Below, one piece after another: positions 7,880 to 16,680 of a stretch of DNA of 64,000 bases (position 1 is the stretch's first letter; the number at the start of each line of letters is the position of its first letter). This DNA is from Acinetobacter zhairuonensis (GTDB lineage: Bacteria > Pseudomonadota > Gammaproteobacteria > Pseudomonadales > Moraxellaceae). The DNA lies in the NCBI RefSeq assembly GCF_022601715.1, contig NZ_JAKVIM010000009.1, positions 82,190 to 146,189 on the forward strand. The letters are read 5' to 3'. The notes below the pieces were generated by a model that had not been told where the DNA came from, searched no databases, and worked only from the letters and a program-made list of their open reading frames with translations. The position numbers were made by a program, and so were the translations under genes.

Positions 7880-8827
7880 TTAGAGTATGGTCGGTTCTAA
7901 TTTTTCTACAATTTCATGCAGTTGTTTAATTCGTTTCACTTCATCCCAGAGCAATTTTGCTTCAGGATAATGTTTGGACATCATACCCAGCCACTGCTTG
8001 TAGCGCCCCAGCATGCCAATTTCAGTTTTGGCAGGTCCATTAATAAAGCGGATCTGCAACGTGAGTAAGTCGTTCCAATTCAGTAAAGGCGTATCTGAAT
8101 TTTGGCGAATACACAGGGTTAAATCGGGAGTGGTTACAGCACCACGACCAATCATTAAATCTTCACAGCCTGATTCAAGACGACACTGTTTGGCGTCGGC
8201 ATTGGTCCATATCTCGCCATTGGCAATTACGTTAATTTTCAAGGCTTCACGAATTGGTTGTAACTGATCCCAAAATGCAGGTGGGGTATAGCCATCAGCT
8301 TTGGTTCGTGCATGTACAGTCACCCAAGCCGCGCCTGCATCTTCAATGGCATGTGCATTGTCGAGCATGAAATGACGGTCCATATAACCCAAGCGCATTT
8401 TTGCGGAAACAGGAATATGCTCTGGTACTGCATCACGCACGGCTTTGACCAATTCGTGTACCACTTCAGGTTCATCTAGCAATACAGAACCACCGCGGTG
8501 GCGGTTTACCGTTTTTGCAGGGCAACCAAAGTTCATATCGATGGCAGGTGCACCCAGTTTCACGGCACGAATGGCATTAGCAGCCAGCATTTCAGGATCA
8601 TTACCTAAAAATTGTACATGCACGGGTGTACCCGCAGCTGTTTTTCCACCGTTCAGTAATTCAGGGCAAAACTGATGAAAAATATGATCAGGCAAAACTG
8701 AGTTGGTGACACGAATAAACTCGGTTACACACCAGTCAAAGCTGCCGACGGATGTTAAGACATCACGCATAATCGGGTCAGTTAAGCCTTCCATGGGTGC
8801 AAGGATGAGTTTCACGGTTCGAGTCAC
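7880..8827 (-). CDS. dusC: tRNA-dihydrouridine(16) synthase DusC
   Basis: FMN enzyme that reduces uridine to dihydrouridine in the tRNA D-loop. The 315-residue length and sequence fit DusC (U16) rather than DusA or DusB. Motifs are APMEGLTDPIMR at the N-terminus (flavin site), MNFGCPAKTVNRHRGGS with the catalytic Cys102, and a barrel strand reading VIANGEIW. The C-terminal helical domain begins near residue 240. The ABC-F gene lies upstream on the same strand with a 52-bp gap, so both may be read as one unit. Position specificity is inferred from family resemblance. Confidence 0.92.
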   Translation of the reverse strand: MTRTVKLILAPMEGLTDPIMRDVLTSVGSFDWCVTEFIRVTNSVLPDHIFHQFCPELLNGGKTAAGTPVHVQFLGNDPEMLAANAIRAVKLGAPAIDMNFGCPAKTVNRHRGGSVLLDEPEVVHELVKAVRDAVPEHIPVSAKMRLGYMDRHFMLDNAHAIEDAGAAWVTVHARTKADGYTPPAFWDQLQPIREALKINVIANGEIWTNADAKQCRLESGCEDLMIGRGAVTTPDLTLCIRQNSDTPLLNWNDLLTLQIRFINGPAKTEIGMLGRYKQWLGMMSKHYPEAKLLWDEVKRIKQLHEIVEKLEPTIL

Positions 8828-8879
8828 CAGTTAAATTTGAGAAACGGTGTTATACGCAAATCCGATCACGCTGTCTAGT

Positions 8880-10466
8880 CTAAGGTGTTTGGGTTAAATC
8901 GAAATAGTTTTCAATCTGTGTCTCCTCGATAAAGGCATCATCATGCGAAACTAAAATAACCGCCCCTGTAAAATCGCGTATAGCCTGTGCCAACAGTTGT
9001 CTTGAGTTGATGTCGAGATGATTTTCGGGTTCGTCCAGTAACAGTAAGTCCACAGGCTGTGCTGCGAGACTGATACACAGTAAAGCGACTTTGAGTTGTT
9101 CACCGCCACTGAGTAGTGAGATGGGAAGCAGAGCCTTATCTCGTCGAATTCGAAGTTGCCCCAATTGATTCCGACACTCCTCATCGGACAAAGACGGATT
9201 CAATAATTGTAAATTGTGTACCGCATTTAGTTCTGGATTCAGTAGGCTAAAGTTTTGATCTAAATATAACGATGCTCCACGCTTAAAAATGTCTCCCGAT
9301 TGAACATGACTATGATTTTGAATGGCACAAAGTAGGGTCGACTTACCTGAACCATTTTGGCCGCGCAGTTGGATTTTTTCTCTGTTGTGTAAGGCGAAAG
9401 AAATAGGCGAGATAGAAAGTGCTGCTAAACCCACTTCTTTCAAACGAAGAATTTCACCTGTTTGTTTAGGTTGAAAATGGAAATCAAACTTTTGTGACTT
9501 AATCTGTTCTAGTTGCTGCTGTTTGTTTTTGAGCTCATCTTGCGCTTGTTCCTTTTGGCGAAGTTGTTGCTGCGCGACTCCCGATAAGGTTTGACTCGCA
9601 CGTTCTTTTTTAAAGTCGAGTAGGATTTTTGCTTGAGAACCAGAGCTTCGTAATTTCTTCCCAGACTTTTGCCTTTTCTGAGCTTTCATGCGCTGCTCAT
9701 GCTGTTGGACTTGTAATTGTTTTAGTTCGCGTTTCTCTTGCGAGATATTGTGTTGTAGTGCCTGCTGTTGTTGCTCTGCTTGTGACTGATACTCGGCATA
9801 GTTGCAACGGAAGTGTTGTAAACCAAAATCATTTAAAACATACGTATTGGAGATTTGATTTAACAATGTGCGGTCGTGGCTAATGACTAAACAGCCCGCA
9901 GGATGCTGAAGGATTTTTTGACTTAACCATGCACGACTTGCATGGTCTAAGTGATTACTGGGCTCATCAAGAAGTAAATAATGCTCAGTTTGTAAAAAAA
10001 GGCGACACAGTGCCAGTTTAGTTTTCTGACCTTCACTCAGTTGAGAAACTGAGCTAGATAGATCTGTAGGTAAGTTTGCACTTTCTAGCAATTTCAACCA
10101 TTCAGTGGGTTGATGCCATGCATGTTCGACGCAGTCATAGTCTTCAAAGCTCGCAGTCGATTGTTCAATACGTTGAAAACTTGCATGTAAGTCAGCAATA
10201 TTAAGGGCTTCGGCAAGCGTACAGTTGCTTAAACGCGCGAGCTGACTTAAGTAGGAAAATGGCATATGCCAAATCACTTCGCCACTCGCATAATTGGGCA
10301 TGTGCGTCTGAGTGAGTAGCGACATTAATATTGATTTGCCTTGACCATTGCGTCCGATCAGAGCTGAACATTGGGCAGCGGGTAATTCAAAGTTTAAATG
10401 CTGAAAAAGTGGTTCATGAGCAAATTGAACGCTGAGATTTTTTACAGTACAGGCCTGTTGGGTCAT
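8880..10466 (-). CDS. ABC-F family ATPase
   Basis: 528-residue duplicated ABC ATPase without membrane segments. ABC-F proteins act at the ribosome, in translation factor or antibiotic-protection roles. The first nucleotide-binding domain has GRNGQGKS, LSEGQKTKLAL and LLLDEPSNHLDH; the second has RGQNGSGKST, LLSGGEQLKVAL and LLLDEPENHLDI. Between them is a long basic Gln-rich coiled linker (about residues 215-325) with KRQKSGKKL. Start at 10466 was chosen because AAGGAG lies 7 bases before it; an ATG 24 bases further up is less likely. I could not assign it to Uup, EttA or YheS. Confidence 0.88.
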   Translation of the reverse strand: MTQQACTVKNLSVQFAHEPLFQHLNFELPAAQCSALIGRNGQGKSILMSLLTQTHMPNYASGEVIWHMPFSYLSQLARLSNCTLAEALNIADLHASFQRIEQSTASFEDYDCVEHAWHQPTEWLKLLESANLPTDLSSSVSQLSEGQKTKLALCRLFLQTEHYLLLDEPSNHLDHASRAWLSQKILQHPAGCLVISHDRTLLNQISNTYVLNDFGLQHFRCNYAEYQSQAEQQQQALQHNISQEKRELKQLQVQQHEQRMKAQKRQKSGKKLRSSGSQAKILLDFKKERASQTLSGVAQQQLRQKEQAQDELKNKQQQLEQIKSQKFDFHFQPKQTGEILRLKEVGLAALSISPISFALHNREKIQLRGQNGSGKSTLLCAIQNHSHVQSGDIFKRGASLYLDQNFSLLNPELNAVHNLQLLNPSLSDEECRNQLGQLRIRRDKALLPISLLSGGEQLKVALLCISLAAQPVDLLLLDEPENHLDINSRQLLAQAIRDFTGAVILVSHDDAFIEETQIENYFDLTQTP

Positions 10467-10490
10467 TGAAGACTCCTTTATACAGGACAT

Positions 10491-10929
10491 ACAAAATAAA
10501 TTTTTATAGAGATATAGAGTAGTAAATAAGTTTATTTTGCACGTCAGAAAACAAATAAAATAGATTTGACGGAAAATAAGACTTACTTCATTGGCGTTAC
10601 TCTAAATTGGAAGAAGGGGAGTAAATATTTAGCCAGTATAACAGGTGGATAAAAAATGATCAATTTTATTATCTTTCTTATGTACTTAAGGTTTATCGAT
10701 CAGTGCTATTGGTTAGGGAATATTGTCATACACTAGTCGAATCTTCCTGTAGATGTGAATACAACCCGCACGATTGGTTAAGTGAGGCTTTTGTGAGTGC
10801 GTGGATGAGTTTTAATGTTATTTCGCATAACGCCCACTTCATTAAATAGAAGGGGTAAGGATTTATTACAGAAAATATATTAGATAAGTGAGAACATTGT
10901 TATTTGTATTATTGAGGCTAATAGCAGGA
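10491..10929. other. 440-bp gap without a recognisable gene
   Basis: AT-rich spacer between the ABC-F start and the beta-lactamase remnant. One plus-strand frame is open from about 10660 to a TAG at 10847 but lacks a good start and resembles nothing I know. No inverted repeats typical of insertion-sequence ends were seen. It may hold divergent promoters or decayed DNA linked to the rearrangement that follows. Confidence 0.5.
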
Positions 10930-11187
10930 ATGTTATCTAAAATCCTAAAACTATTTAAAACTAGTCTCTTTACCTTAGCTGTGGGATGTAGTATTCATTC
11001 AAATGCATATGAAATAGAAGCAAATCAAAAAGATATTGAAACTGCTGTTAACCAGTCATTTAAACCACTTATGGAACAGTATGGTGTGGCAGGAATGGCG
11101 ATAGGCGTCATCTATAAGGGAGAAAACTACTAACACTATTATGGTCTTCAATCTAATAATGATAATAAAAAAGTAAGTCATACGCAG
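10930..11187 (+). pseudogene. ADC-type class C beta-lactamase, N-terminal remnant
   Basis: About 85 codons of a class C (AmpC/ADC) beta-lactamase. A signal peptide ends near HSNA, followed by NQSFKPLMEQYGVAGMAIGVI and, after an in-frame TAA at 11131-11133, HYYGLQS. These align with the start of Acinetobacter ADC enzymes (compare NFKPLLEKYDVPGMAVGVI and MYYGLQS). The stop falls where ADC has Glu, consistent with a GAA to TAA change. Everything from the SxxK catalytic region onward is missing: near codon 87 the frame passes into toxin sequence. ATG 10930 has AGGA upstream. No active enzyme can be made. Confidence 0.75.
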
Positions 11188-11823
11188 CCATCGAATAAGA
11201 TTGCTTTTGCTAAAATGAAAGAGCATAAGGTCGGTTGTTTTGATCCAGTAAATACCCCTAAAGCCCGAGCCAATGCTCGTAAAAATATTGATTTAGGACA
11301 TCCACCATAAGCCAAAAGTGAAAAATGGTCAGAAGATCAATATCTGAAATGGGAAACCGATCGTCAGTTAGAAATGCAGCAGAATGCATTAAACGGTATG
11401 ACTGCAAAAGATTATGAAAAAGGTCGGGAGCTGTTTAAACAGAATGGTCGGGGAAGTGGTCTGGATCAGGTTCAGGCTAGGCGTGATTACGAAACGAGAT
11501 TAGCTGCTTCAAAATTTGAAGAAAACTTAGAAACAATAGATCCTATAAGTGCACGTAAAAAGGCTGATCAAGATTCAAAAGATATCATGTCAACCATGGC
11601 TGCACTCCATAATCCTGATCAGATATCAGCAGGAACTATGAGTGATGCGCCTATGGATATGGGCTTAAAGAATGTCAATTCATCAATTGGCAGTGGTTGG
11701 GGCAATAAAGCGGCAGGAGAGTCAATAAGTCGCGTCGATTCAATAGATGATGCGGTGAAAGGTGTTGATCCAAGTATAAAAGATACGACTAAACTCAATG
11801 TGAAATTAGAGAGATGTAAGTAA
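11188..11823 (+). pseudogene. Tde1/Ntox15-type DNase effector C-terminal module, interrupted
   Basis: Continues the reading frame of the beta-lactamase fragment. It opens with KVGCFDP, then a TAA at 11308-11310, then a 149-codon open stretch from ATG 11374. Hallmarks of the Ntox15 (HxxD) nuclease family are LEMQQNALNGMTAKDYEKGR, the catalytic-type HNPD in ALHNPDQISAG, and NVNSSIGSGW. Tde1 of Agrobacterium, a type VI effector, is the known example. The delivery domain is gone and the conserved CF segment is cut off by the stop, so the toxin is probably dead. An internally started 149-residue product cannot be excluded. Its stop overlaps the immunity ATG by one base. Confidence 0.72.
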
Positions 11824-12524
11824 TGGAATTAGATTCAAAAAAATTAGTTGATGAATTTCTTGTATTTTTTCAGAGTCATTTTTCAAGTATCGAAATCGAT
11901 AAAAAACCAACGCCTGAATTTATAGCCCAACATGAGCATACTTTCCCTGAATATCTATTTTATATTTGGGATAAACTCGGTTTCGCATCCTTTGAAAATG
12001 GGGGGTTTTGGCTTGTTAATCCAGTGGATTATGAAGATATTTTAGAGCTTTGTTTAAAAGATACTAACTTTCCTGAACATGATGAGTTCTATGTCATCGG
12101 TCGAAGTGCTTTCGGTGAATTATATACTGTAGGAAAAAATACGAGGTCAAAATTAACCATAGATATGGTTAATTTAAGAATTTACCCAACTCTTCGAGAC
12201 GATGAAAACAATACTGAGTTGGCTTTATTGAGATCTCTGTTATCTTCAATAACAATGGAAGGTTCAAAAAAGGCTATTGATATCTTTGATAAAAATGAAA
12301 ATCTACTTTTTGAGCGATGTCTAACAAACCTAGGTGAAGTCAACGAAAATGAAATCTATGCTTTTGAGCCGCCAGCTGTATTGGGTGGACCACAAGTTAT
12401 TGAGAACATAAGAAAAGTGGATTTATTCCAATATATTCCTTTTGTGGCCCAACTAGATAAATTCCAAGTCATGTTGGATATTGCTAAAGAAGTTGATCGT
12501 TTAGGGATTAAACAGGGGAGTTAA
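11823..12524 (+). CDS. Tdi1-type immunity protein (GAD-like + DUF1851)
   Basis: 233-residue cytosolic protein matching the immunity partner of Tde1-type toxins. The N-terminal part is GAD-like (FPEYLFYIWDKLGFASFENGGFWLVNP). The C-terminal part resembles DUF1851/T6SS_Tdi1_C (YAFEPPAVLGG through QLDKFQVMLDI). The ATG overlaps the toxin's TAA by one base, the expected toxin-immunity coupling. This gene is intact while the toxin upstream is broken. It may be a leftover or may protect against kin that still carry the effector. No other type VI genes are in the window. Confidence 0.78.
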   Translation: MELDSKKLVDEFLVFFQSHFSSIEIDKKPTPEFIAQHEHTFPEYLFYIWDKLGFASFENGGFWLVNPVDYEDILELCLKDTNFPEHDEFYVIGRSAFGELYTVGKNTRSKLTIDMVNLRIYPTLRDDENNTELALLRSLLSSITMEGSKKAIDIFDKNENLLFERCLTNLGEVNENEIYAFEPPAVLGGPQVIENIRKVDLFQYIPFVAQLDKFQVMLDIAKEVDRLGIKQGS

Positions 12525-12605
12525 GTTTTCCTAAAATCAACATAATATACTTTATACGAAATAAACTATTTAGTGCATTTGAAATCAATGGATTACTGAT
12601 TAAAG

Positions 12606-12635
12606 AAAGGCCTAATTTATATAAACTGGGCTTTT
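12606..12635 (+). terminator. weak terminator-like hairpin after immunity gene
   Basis: AAAGGCC (12606-12612) and GGGCTTT pair imperfectly around an AT-rich loop, with one G-G mismatch, and end in TTTT. It lies 80 bases after the stop. Confidence 0.4.
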
Positions 12636-12715
12636 CTGTTGAATTTCCATGTTCTAGGCTCGCTTATTGATGAATGTGCCATATATTTAATAAGGCAAAC
12701 TAATCAAAAAAGACT

Positions 12716-13525
12716 TTATTTCCCCAAAATCATTTCCAAGACAAACTTAGAACCGATAAAACCAACCGCTAAAAGAAAGAAACCGATCAGGGTAAAGCGA
12801 ATGGCCTTTTGTCCACGCCAGCCAAATTTATAATGACCAATCAACAGTGAACCATATACAAACCACGAAATAATACTGAACGCCGTTTTATGCGCTAAAT
12901 GCTGAGCAAAAAAGTCTTCAATGGTGAAGAAGCCAAACAGTAAAGCCACGGTTAAAAGAATAAAGCCAGTATGAATTAAATCAAATAATAACGATTCCAT
13001 CGCCTGAAAGGATGGCAGTAGATTGACCCAAATACGCTTCTTTTGTTTATTTTTGAGTTCACGGTTTTGGAACCATAAAATGACGGCCTGAATGGTTGCC
13101 ATCAGTAAAACCGCGTAAGCAGATAAAGACAGAATAATATGAATATCTAAACTGACCGAATGCTGTTCAATAAACTGGTCAGGCTTACTCAAGGCAAAGC
13201 CTAAAATGAGTCCTGTTGCTGCGACAGGAATACCAATCAAATTTAACGCCAGAATCGGACGATAAGTACTAAAAATGAGACTCAGCAGCAGCATCAAGCC
13301 TGAAGTAAAAGACATGAGTACAAAAACATCGTAATTTACCCCTAGTGGTGTAATCATATCGTGGTATAGCACCCCTGCATGTAGCAGCAGACCTAAACCT
13401 AAAATCACGCCAATAAACCAGTGGTTTGGTTCACGTTTCGACATTAAATGCAGGAATAAATACCAAAAAGAGGTGGTATAGGCAATTAAAGCCAAAATGG
13501 TATAAACCAAGGGAAGACTAATCAT
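12716..13525 (-). CDS. CcsA/YpjD-type cytochrome c assembly family membrane protein
   Basis: 269-residue polytopic protein with about eight hydrophobic helices. It belongs to the cytochrome C assembly (CcsA/CcmC-like) superfamily and resembles YpjD, which typically lies beside ffh, as here. Family features are the helix segment MLLLSLIFSTYRP, a conserved His in LDIHIILSLSAY, and a second His near SIISWFVYGSLLIGHYKFGWRG, where family members have W-R-G-x-K/R-A. Heme handling is plausible from the conserved histidines but the role of YpjD is unproven. It is divergent from ffh across 138 bp. Confidence 0.85.
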   Translation of the reverse strand: MISLPLVYTILALIAYTTSFWYLFLHLMSKREPNHWFIGVILGLGLLLHAGVLYHDMITPLGVNYDVFVLMSFTSGLMLLLSLIFSTYRPILALNLIGIPVAATGLILGFALSKPDQFIEQHSVSLDIHIILSLSAYAVLLMATIQAVILWFQNRELKNKQKKRIWVNLLPSFQAMESLLFDLIHTGFILLTVALLFGFFTIEDFFAQHLAHKTAFSIISWFVYGSLLIGHYKFGWRGQKAIRFTLIGFFLLAVGFIGSKFVLEMILGK

Positions 13526-13663
13526 GTCAAACCTTTTTCAGGATGATGAATATTCATTTATATAAATTCGACTCGAACTACAGTATCCTATAGCATCTTA
13601 TGCATAAATTTTCTATTTTAAGAAAGATTTTTTTGCTAATGGCTATTTTAAGCGGATTTTGCA

Positions 13664-15073
13664 ATGTTTGATACCTTAACAGAACGACTCACGCAGAGTT
13701 TAAGAAATGTTACTGGCTCAGGGCAGCTAACCGAAGATAATATTAAAGATACGTTACGTGAAGTACGTATGGCACTTCTTGAAGCCGATGTTGCGTTACC
13801 TGTAACTCGTGAATTCATCGCGAAAGTTAAGGAAGAAGCATTAGGCCAGGAAGTGATGACGCAGTTATCCCCTGGGCAAGCCTTCGTTAAAATTGTTTAT
13901 AACGAATTAACCAAGATGATGGGCGAGGCAAATGAAAGCCTTGACCTCGCAGCGAAACCGCCAGTGGTTGTACTTCTTGCTGGTTTGCAAGGTGCGGGTA
14001 AAACCACCACTGCGGCAAAATTAGCGCGTTTCTTACAAGAGCGCCAAAAGAAAAAAGTAGCAATGGTGTCTGCCGACGTTTACCGTCCTGCTGCAATCAA
14101 ACAGTTGCAAACGGTAGCGGGTGAAGTTGACGCAATTTTCTTTGACTCGAATGCCAATGAAAAGCCAATTGATATTGCTAAGCGTGCGATTGAACAAGCC
14201 AAAATCCAGTTTGCGGATGTCTTGATTGTCGATACCGCTGGTCGTTTACATGTCGATGATGACATGATGGACGAAATTAAAGAGCTACACGCTGCAATTA
14301 AGCCAACTGAAACCTTGTTCGTGGTTGATGCCATGACAGGTCAGGATGCGGCAAATACAGCTAAAGCCTTTAATGATGCATTACCGTTAACGGGTGTAAT
14401 CCTGACCAAGACTGATGGTGATGCACGTGGTGGTGCAGCTCTTTCTGTTCGTGCCATTACAGGTAAGCCAATCAAATTCTTGGGTATGGGCGAAAAGCTT
14501 GATGCCTTAGAGCCATTCCATCCTGAGCGTGTTGCACAACGTATCTTGGGTATGGGTGATGTACTTTCTTTAGTCGAAGAAGTTGAACGTAAAATCGACA
14601 AAGAGAAAGCCGAAAAAATGGCGAAAAAATTGCAAAAAGGCGGCAGCTTCAACTTTGAAGATATGCTGATGCAATTTGAGCAAATGAACAAAATGGGCGG
14701 CATGATGGGCTTCTTGGACAAGTTGCCTGGCATGAGCAATTCAGGCATTCAAGATGCAATTGCGCAAGCGAATCCTGAAAAGCAAGTGAAAAAAATGGAA
14801 GCGATTATTCAATCGATGACCATTAAAGAACGCCGTAACCCAGACTTGATGAACCCAAGCCGTAAAAAACGTATCGCAGCAGGTTGTGGTATGGATGTGG
14901 CAGAGGTGAACAAGCTCATCAAGCAACATGCGCAAATGGCGAAAATGATGAAGAAGTTTGCGAATCCATCGGGCATGGCAAAAATGATGCGTTCATTGGG
15001 TGGCTTGCAAAAGCAATTCGGTGGCGGTGGTGGCATGGGTCCACTATTTGGCAATAATGACCCGAAAAAATAA
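13664..15073 (+). CDS. ffh: signal recognition particle protein Ffh
   Basis: GTPase subunit of the bacterial signal recognition particle. It binds 4.5S RNA and signal sequences of nascent membrane proteins. Domains in order are the N helical bundle (1-90), the G domain with P-loop GLQGAGKTTTAAKL (about 107-120), DTAGRLHVDD and TKTDGDARGG, and a methionine-rich M domain from about residue 325, including MSIKERRNP-like RNA-binding sequence and a Gly-rich tail. The 469-residue length is normal. The gene for the RNA partner was not found in this window. It ends at a strong intrinsic terminator. Confidence 0.97.
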   Translation: MFDTLTERLTQSLRNVTGSGQLTEDNIKDTLREVRMALLEADVALPVTREFIAKVKEEALGQEVMTQLSPGQAFVKIVYNELTKMMGEANESLDLAAKPPVVVLLAGLQGAGKTTTAAKLARFLQERQKKKVAMVSADVYRPAAIKQLQTVAGEVDAIFFDSNANEKPIDIAKRAIEQAKIQFADVLIVDTAGRLHVDDDMMDEIKELHAAIKPTETLFVVDAMTGQDAANTAKAFNDALPLTGVILTKTDGDARGGAALSVRAITGKPIKFLGMGEKLDALEPFHPERVAQRILGMGDVLSLVEEVERKIDKEKAEKMAKKLQKGGSFNFEDMLMQFEQMNKMGGMMGFLDKLPGMSNSGIQDAIAQANPEKQVKKMEAIIQSMTIKERRNPDLMNPSRKKRIAAGCGMDVAEVNKLIKQHAQMAKMMKKFANPSGMAKMMRSLGGLQKQFGGGGGMGPLFGNNDPKK

Positions 15074-15090
15074 TGGTTTGATGTCATGTT

Positions 15091-15117
15091 AAAAAAGGTG
15101 CTTGATGCACCTTTTTT
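15091..15117. terminator. intrinsic terminator between ffh and coaX
   Basis: AAAAAGGTGC/GCACCTTTTT with a TTGAT loop. The A-run before and T-run after let it work in both directions between these convergent genes. Confidence 0.9.
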
Positions 15118-15137
15118 AACATTTGAAAATTGCTATT

Positions 15138-15884
15138 TCAGCTTTTCACTGCTTCAGCTTGATGCTGAATGTAATGCTGTAACCCTTTTAACAATAAATC
15201 CGCTTCTACAATCGGCTGATACTGCTGTAAATGCTGAGCAAACAGCTCCGCATCGCCACCCGTCAGGACCAATTGACGCGGTGAGTGCTGCATGACTCGT
15301 TCAATGGTACTCAGTAAGCCTAATAAAATGCCATGATGCACGGCATCGATGGTATTGCGACCTGGACTGAGCTCTTCAAAGGCGGCATCAGGAATTTTAA
15401 TGCCTTTGGTGTTTTGAATCAGCGAGTCACGTTGTAAGTACAGATTCGGCAGAATATAGCCACCTAAGTGTTGTAGTCCATCTGCTAAGTCAATGGTCAG
15501 AGCAGTACCGCAACTAATCACACAATAGTTTTGGCTGGCGTTATTCGCAACCGCTAAGACTTGTAACCAACGGTCAATTCCTAGCTGTTTGGGGTCATCA
15601 TAGCCACATTTTAAGCCTGCATATTCAGTATGCACTTTGGCAAAGATCACGGGGACGGCCAAACGTTTCAGAATGGACTGAATACGTTGATTATTCTCTT
15701 GATCCAGTACCGATGAGACTCCGACTTGCTGAATGTTCAAACCTTGAAAGTGCTGGATTAAACCGAGCAGTAAGTCGGCAGGGGATTGCAAATGCAGTTC
15801 AGCTGCATGCTCCACAATTTGCTCGTGTTCGGTTATCCAATATTTGAGTCGGGTATTCCCAATATCAAGCCATAAACTTTTCAT
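15138..15884 (-). CDS. coaX: type III pantothenate kinase
   Basis: Phosphorylates pantothenate in the first step of coenzyme A synthesis. CoaX belongs to the ASKHA fold and is unrelated to CoaA. Motifs are the N-terminal phosphate-binding [10 protein letters not shown], then [11 protein letters not shown] (family G-x-D-R), CGTALTIDL and GGYILPN. ATG 15884 is preferred to the ATG one codon upstream. About 248 residues is normal. It sits directly downstream of birA on the same strand (9 bp), an arrangement common in gammaproteobacteria. Confidence 0.93.
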   Translation of the reverse strand: MKSLWLDIGNTRLKYWITEHEQIVEHAAELHLQSPADLLLGLIQHFQGLNIQQVGVSSVLDQENNQRIQSILKRLAVPVIFAKVHTEYAGLKCGYDDPKQLGIDRWLQVLAVANNASQNYCVISCGTALTIDLADGLQHLGGYILPNLYLQRDSLIQNTKGIKIPDAAFEELSPGRNTIDAVHHGILLGLLSTIERVMQHSPRQLVLTGGDAELFAQHLQQYQPIVEADLLLKGLQHYIQHQAEAVKS

Positions 15885-15893
15885 CACATCATC

Positions 15894-16652
15894 CTATTCG
15901 GTTGCTGTACTGAGTCGTAAACGACCTTGGTAAAAACTTTGGATACCTGCTTCGGTTTCTAGCAGTACCGCACCATCATCCTGAATGCCAACAAAAGTGC
16001 CCGAGCAACTGCCTGTACTGTGTTCAAACTCTACCGCTTGCTGTTGAAAGGCTGCGTAACGATTAAAGCGTGCGGCGAGGTTATAGCTTTGGTGATCAAA
16101 CCACTCTCCTGCACGATGGATCGCTAGATACAGTTCGGCAATCAGATCAATACGTGAAGTCGCTTGCAGACCTAATTCGGTGAGCGAGGTGACTTGCTGA
16201 TCAATGCTGTTATCAGACACAGGTGCAAGATTAAGCCCAACCCCAACAATCACTTGGTTCGGGCTAATCGGTTCAATTAGAATACCGCCCCATTTACCTT
16301 GTACGCTGTACAGGTCATTCGGCCATTTAATTTGCAAGTTCAGGGCTTCAAGGCTGGGCATGTGCAGAATATTCAAAGCAACTTCTAAAGCTAAACGCCC
16401 ATCTATTGCTGTTCGAGTATTTAGCAATGTGCTTAAATACACGTTTCCTTCAGGTGACACCCATTGTCGTTGTCGCTGACCTCTCCCTTGCGTCTGTTGT
16501 GCGCTACAGACCAATGCACTGTGTATTCCTTTTTGTGCAATTTCCCGCACATCATCATTGGTTGATGTTGTGGTCGGTTTAAGCATCAGGACTTCAGGGA
16601 GTTGTTGAGCAGCCTGAAGTCGTTGTTGTAGTTGTCGAGTTTCTACATCCAT
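15894..16652 (-). CDS. birA: biotin--[acetyl-CoA-carboxylase] ligase, no HTH domain
   Basis: Makes biotinyl-AMP and attaches biotin to the carboxyl carrier protein of acetyl-CoA carboxylase. The catalytic domain starts almost at once: TSTNDDVRE, the biotinyl-AMP loop QGRGQRQRQW, IKWPNDLY and GKWGGILIEP, then a C-terminal SH3-like domain. The winged-helix DNA-binding domain of E. coli BirA is absent, so this enzyme should not repress the biotin genes directly. Start 16652 gives 252 residues. An ATG at 16694 would overlap the divergent gene's start and is less likely. Confidence 0.92.
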   Translation of the reverse strand: MDVETRQLQQRLQAAQQLPEVLMLKPTTTSTNDDVREIAQKGIHSALVCSAQQTQGRGQRQRQWVSPEGNVYLSTLLNTRTAIDGRLALEVALNILHMPSLEALNLQIKWPNDLYSVQGKWGGILIEPISPNQVIVGVGLNLAPVSDNSIDQQVTSLTELGLQATSRIDLIAELYLAIHRAGEWFDHQSYNLAARFNRYAAFQQQAVEFEHSTGSCSGTFVGIQDDGAVLLETEAGIQSFYQGRLRLSTATE

Positions 16653-16680
16653 TTGAATCTGAGCATAGTGGAAAATATTT

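Noticed and set aside
10660..10849. Open plus-strand stretch (ending in NPHDWLSEAFVSAW... then TAG) suggestive of a gene remnant
   Set aside because: No start, no family recognised, and length compatible with chance. A transposase remnant was considered but no motif supported it.
12639..12833. 64-codon ORF overlapping the end of the CcsA-like gene
   Set aside because: Antisense to a well-supported membrane-protein gene and lacks any motif.
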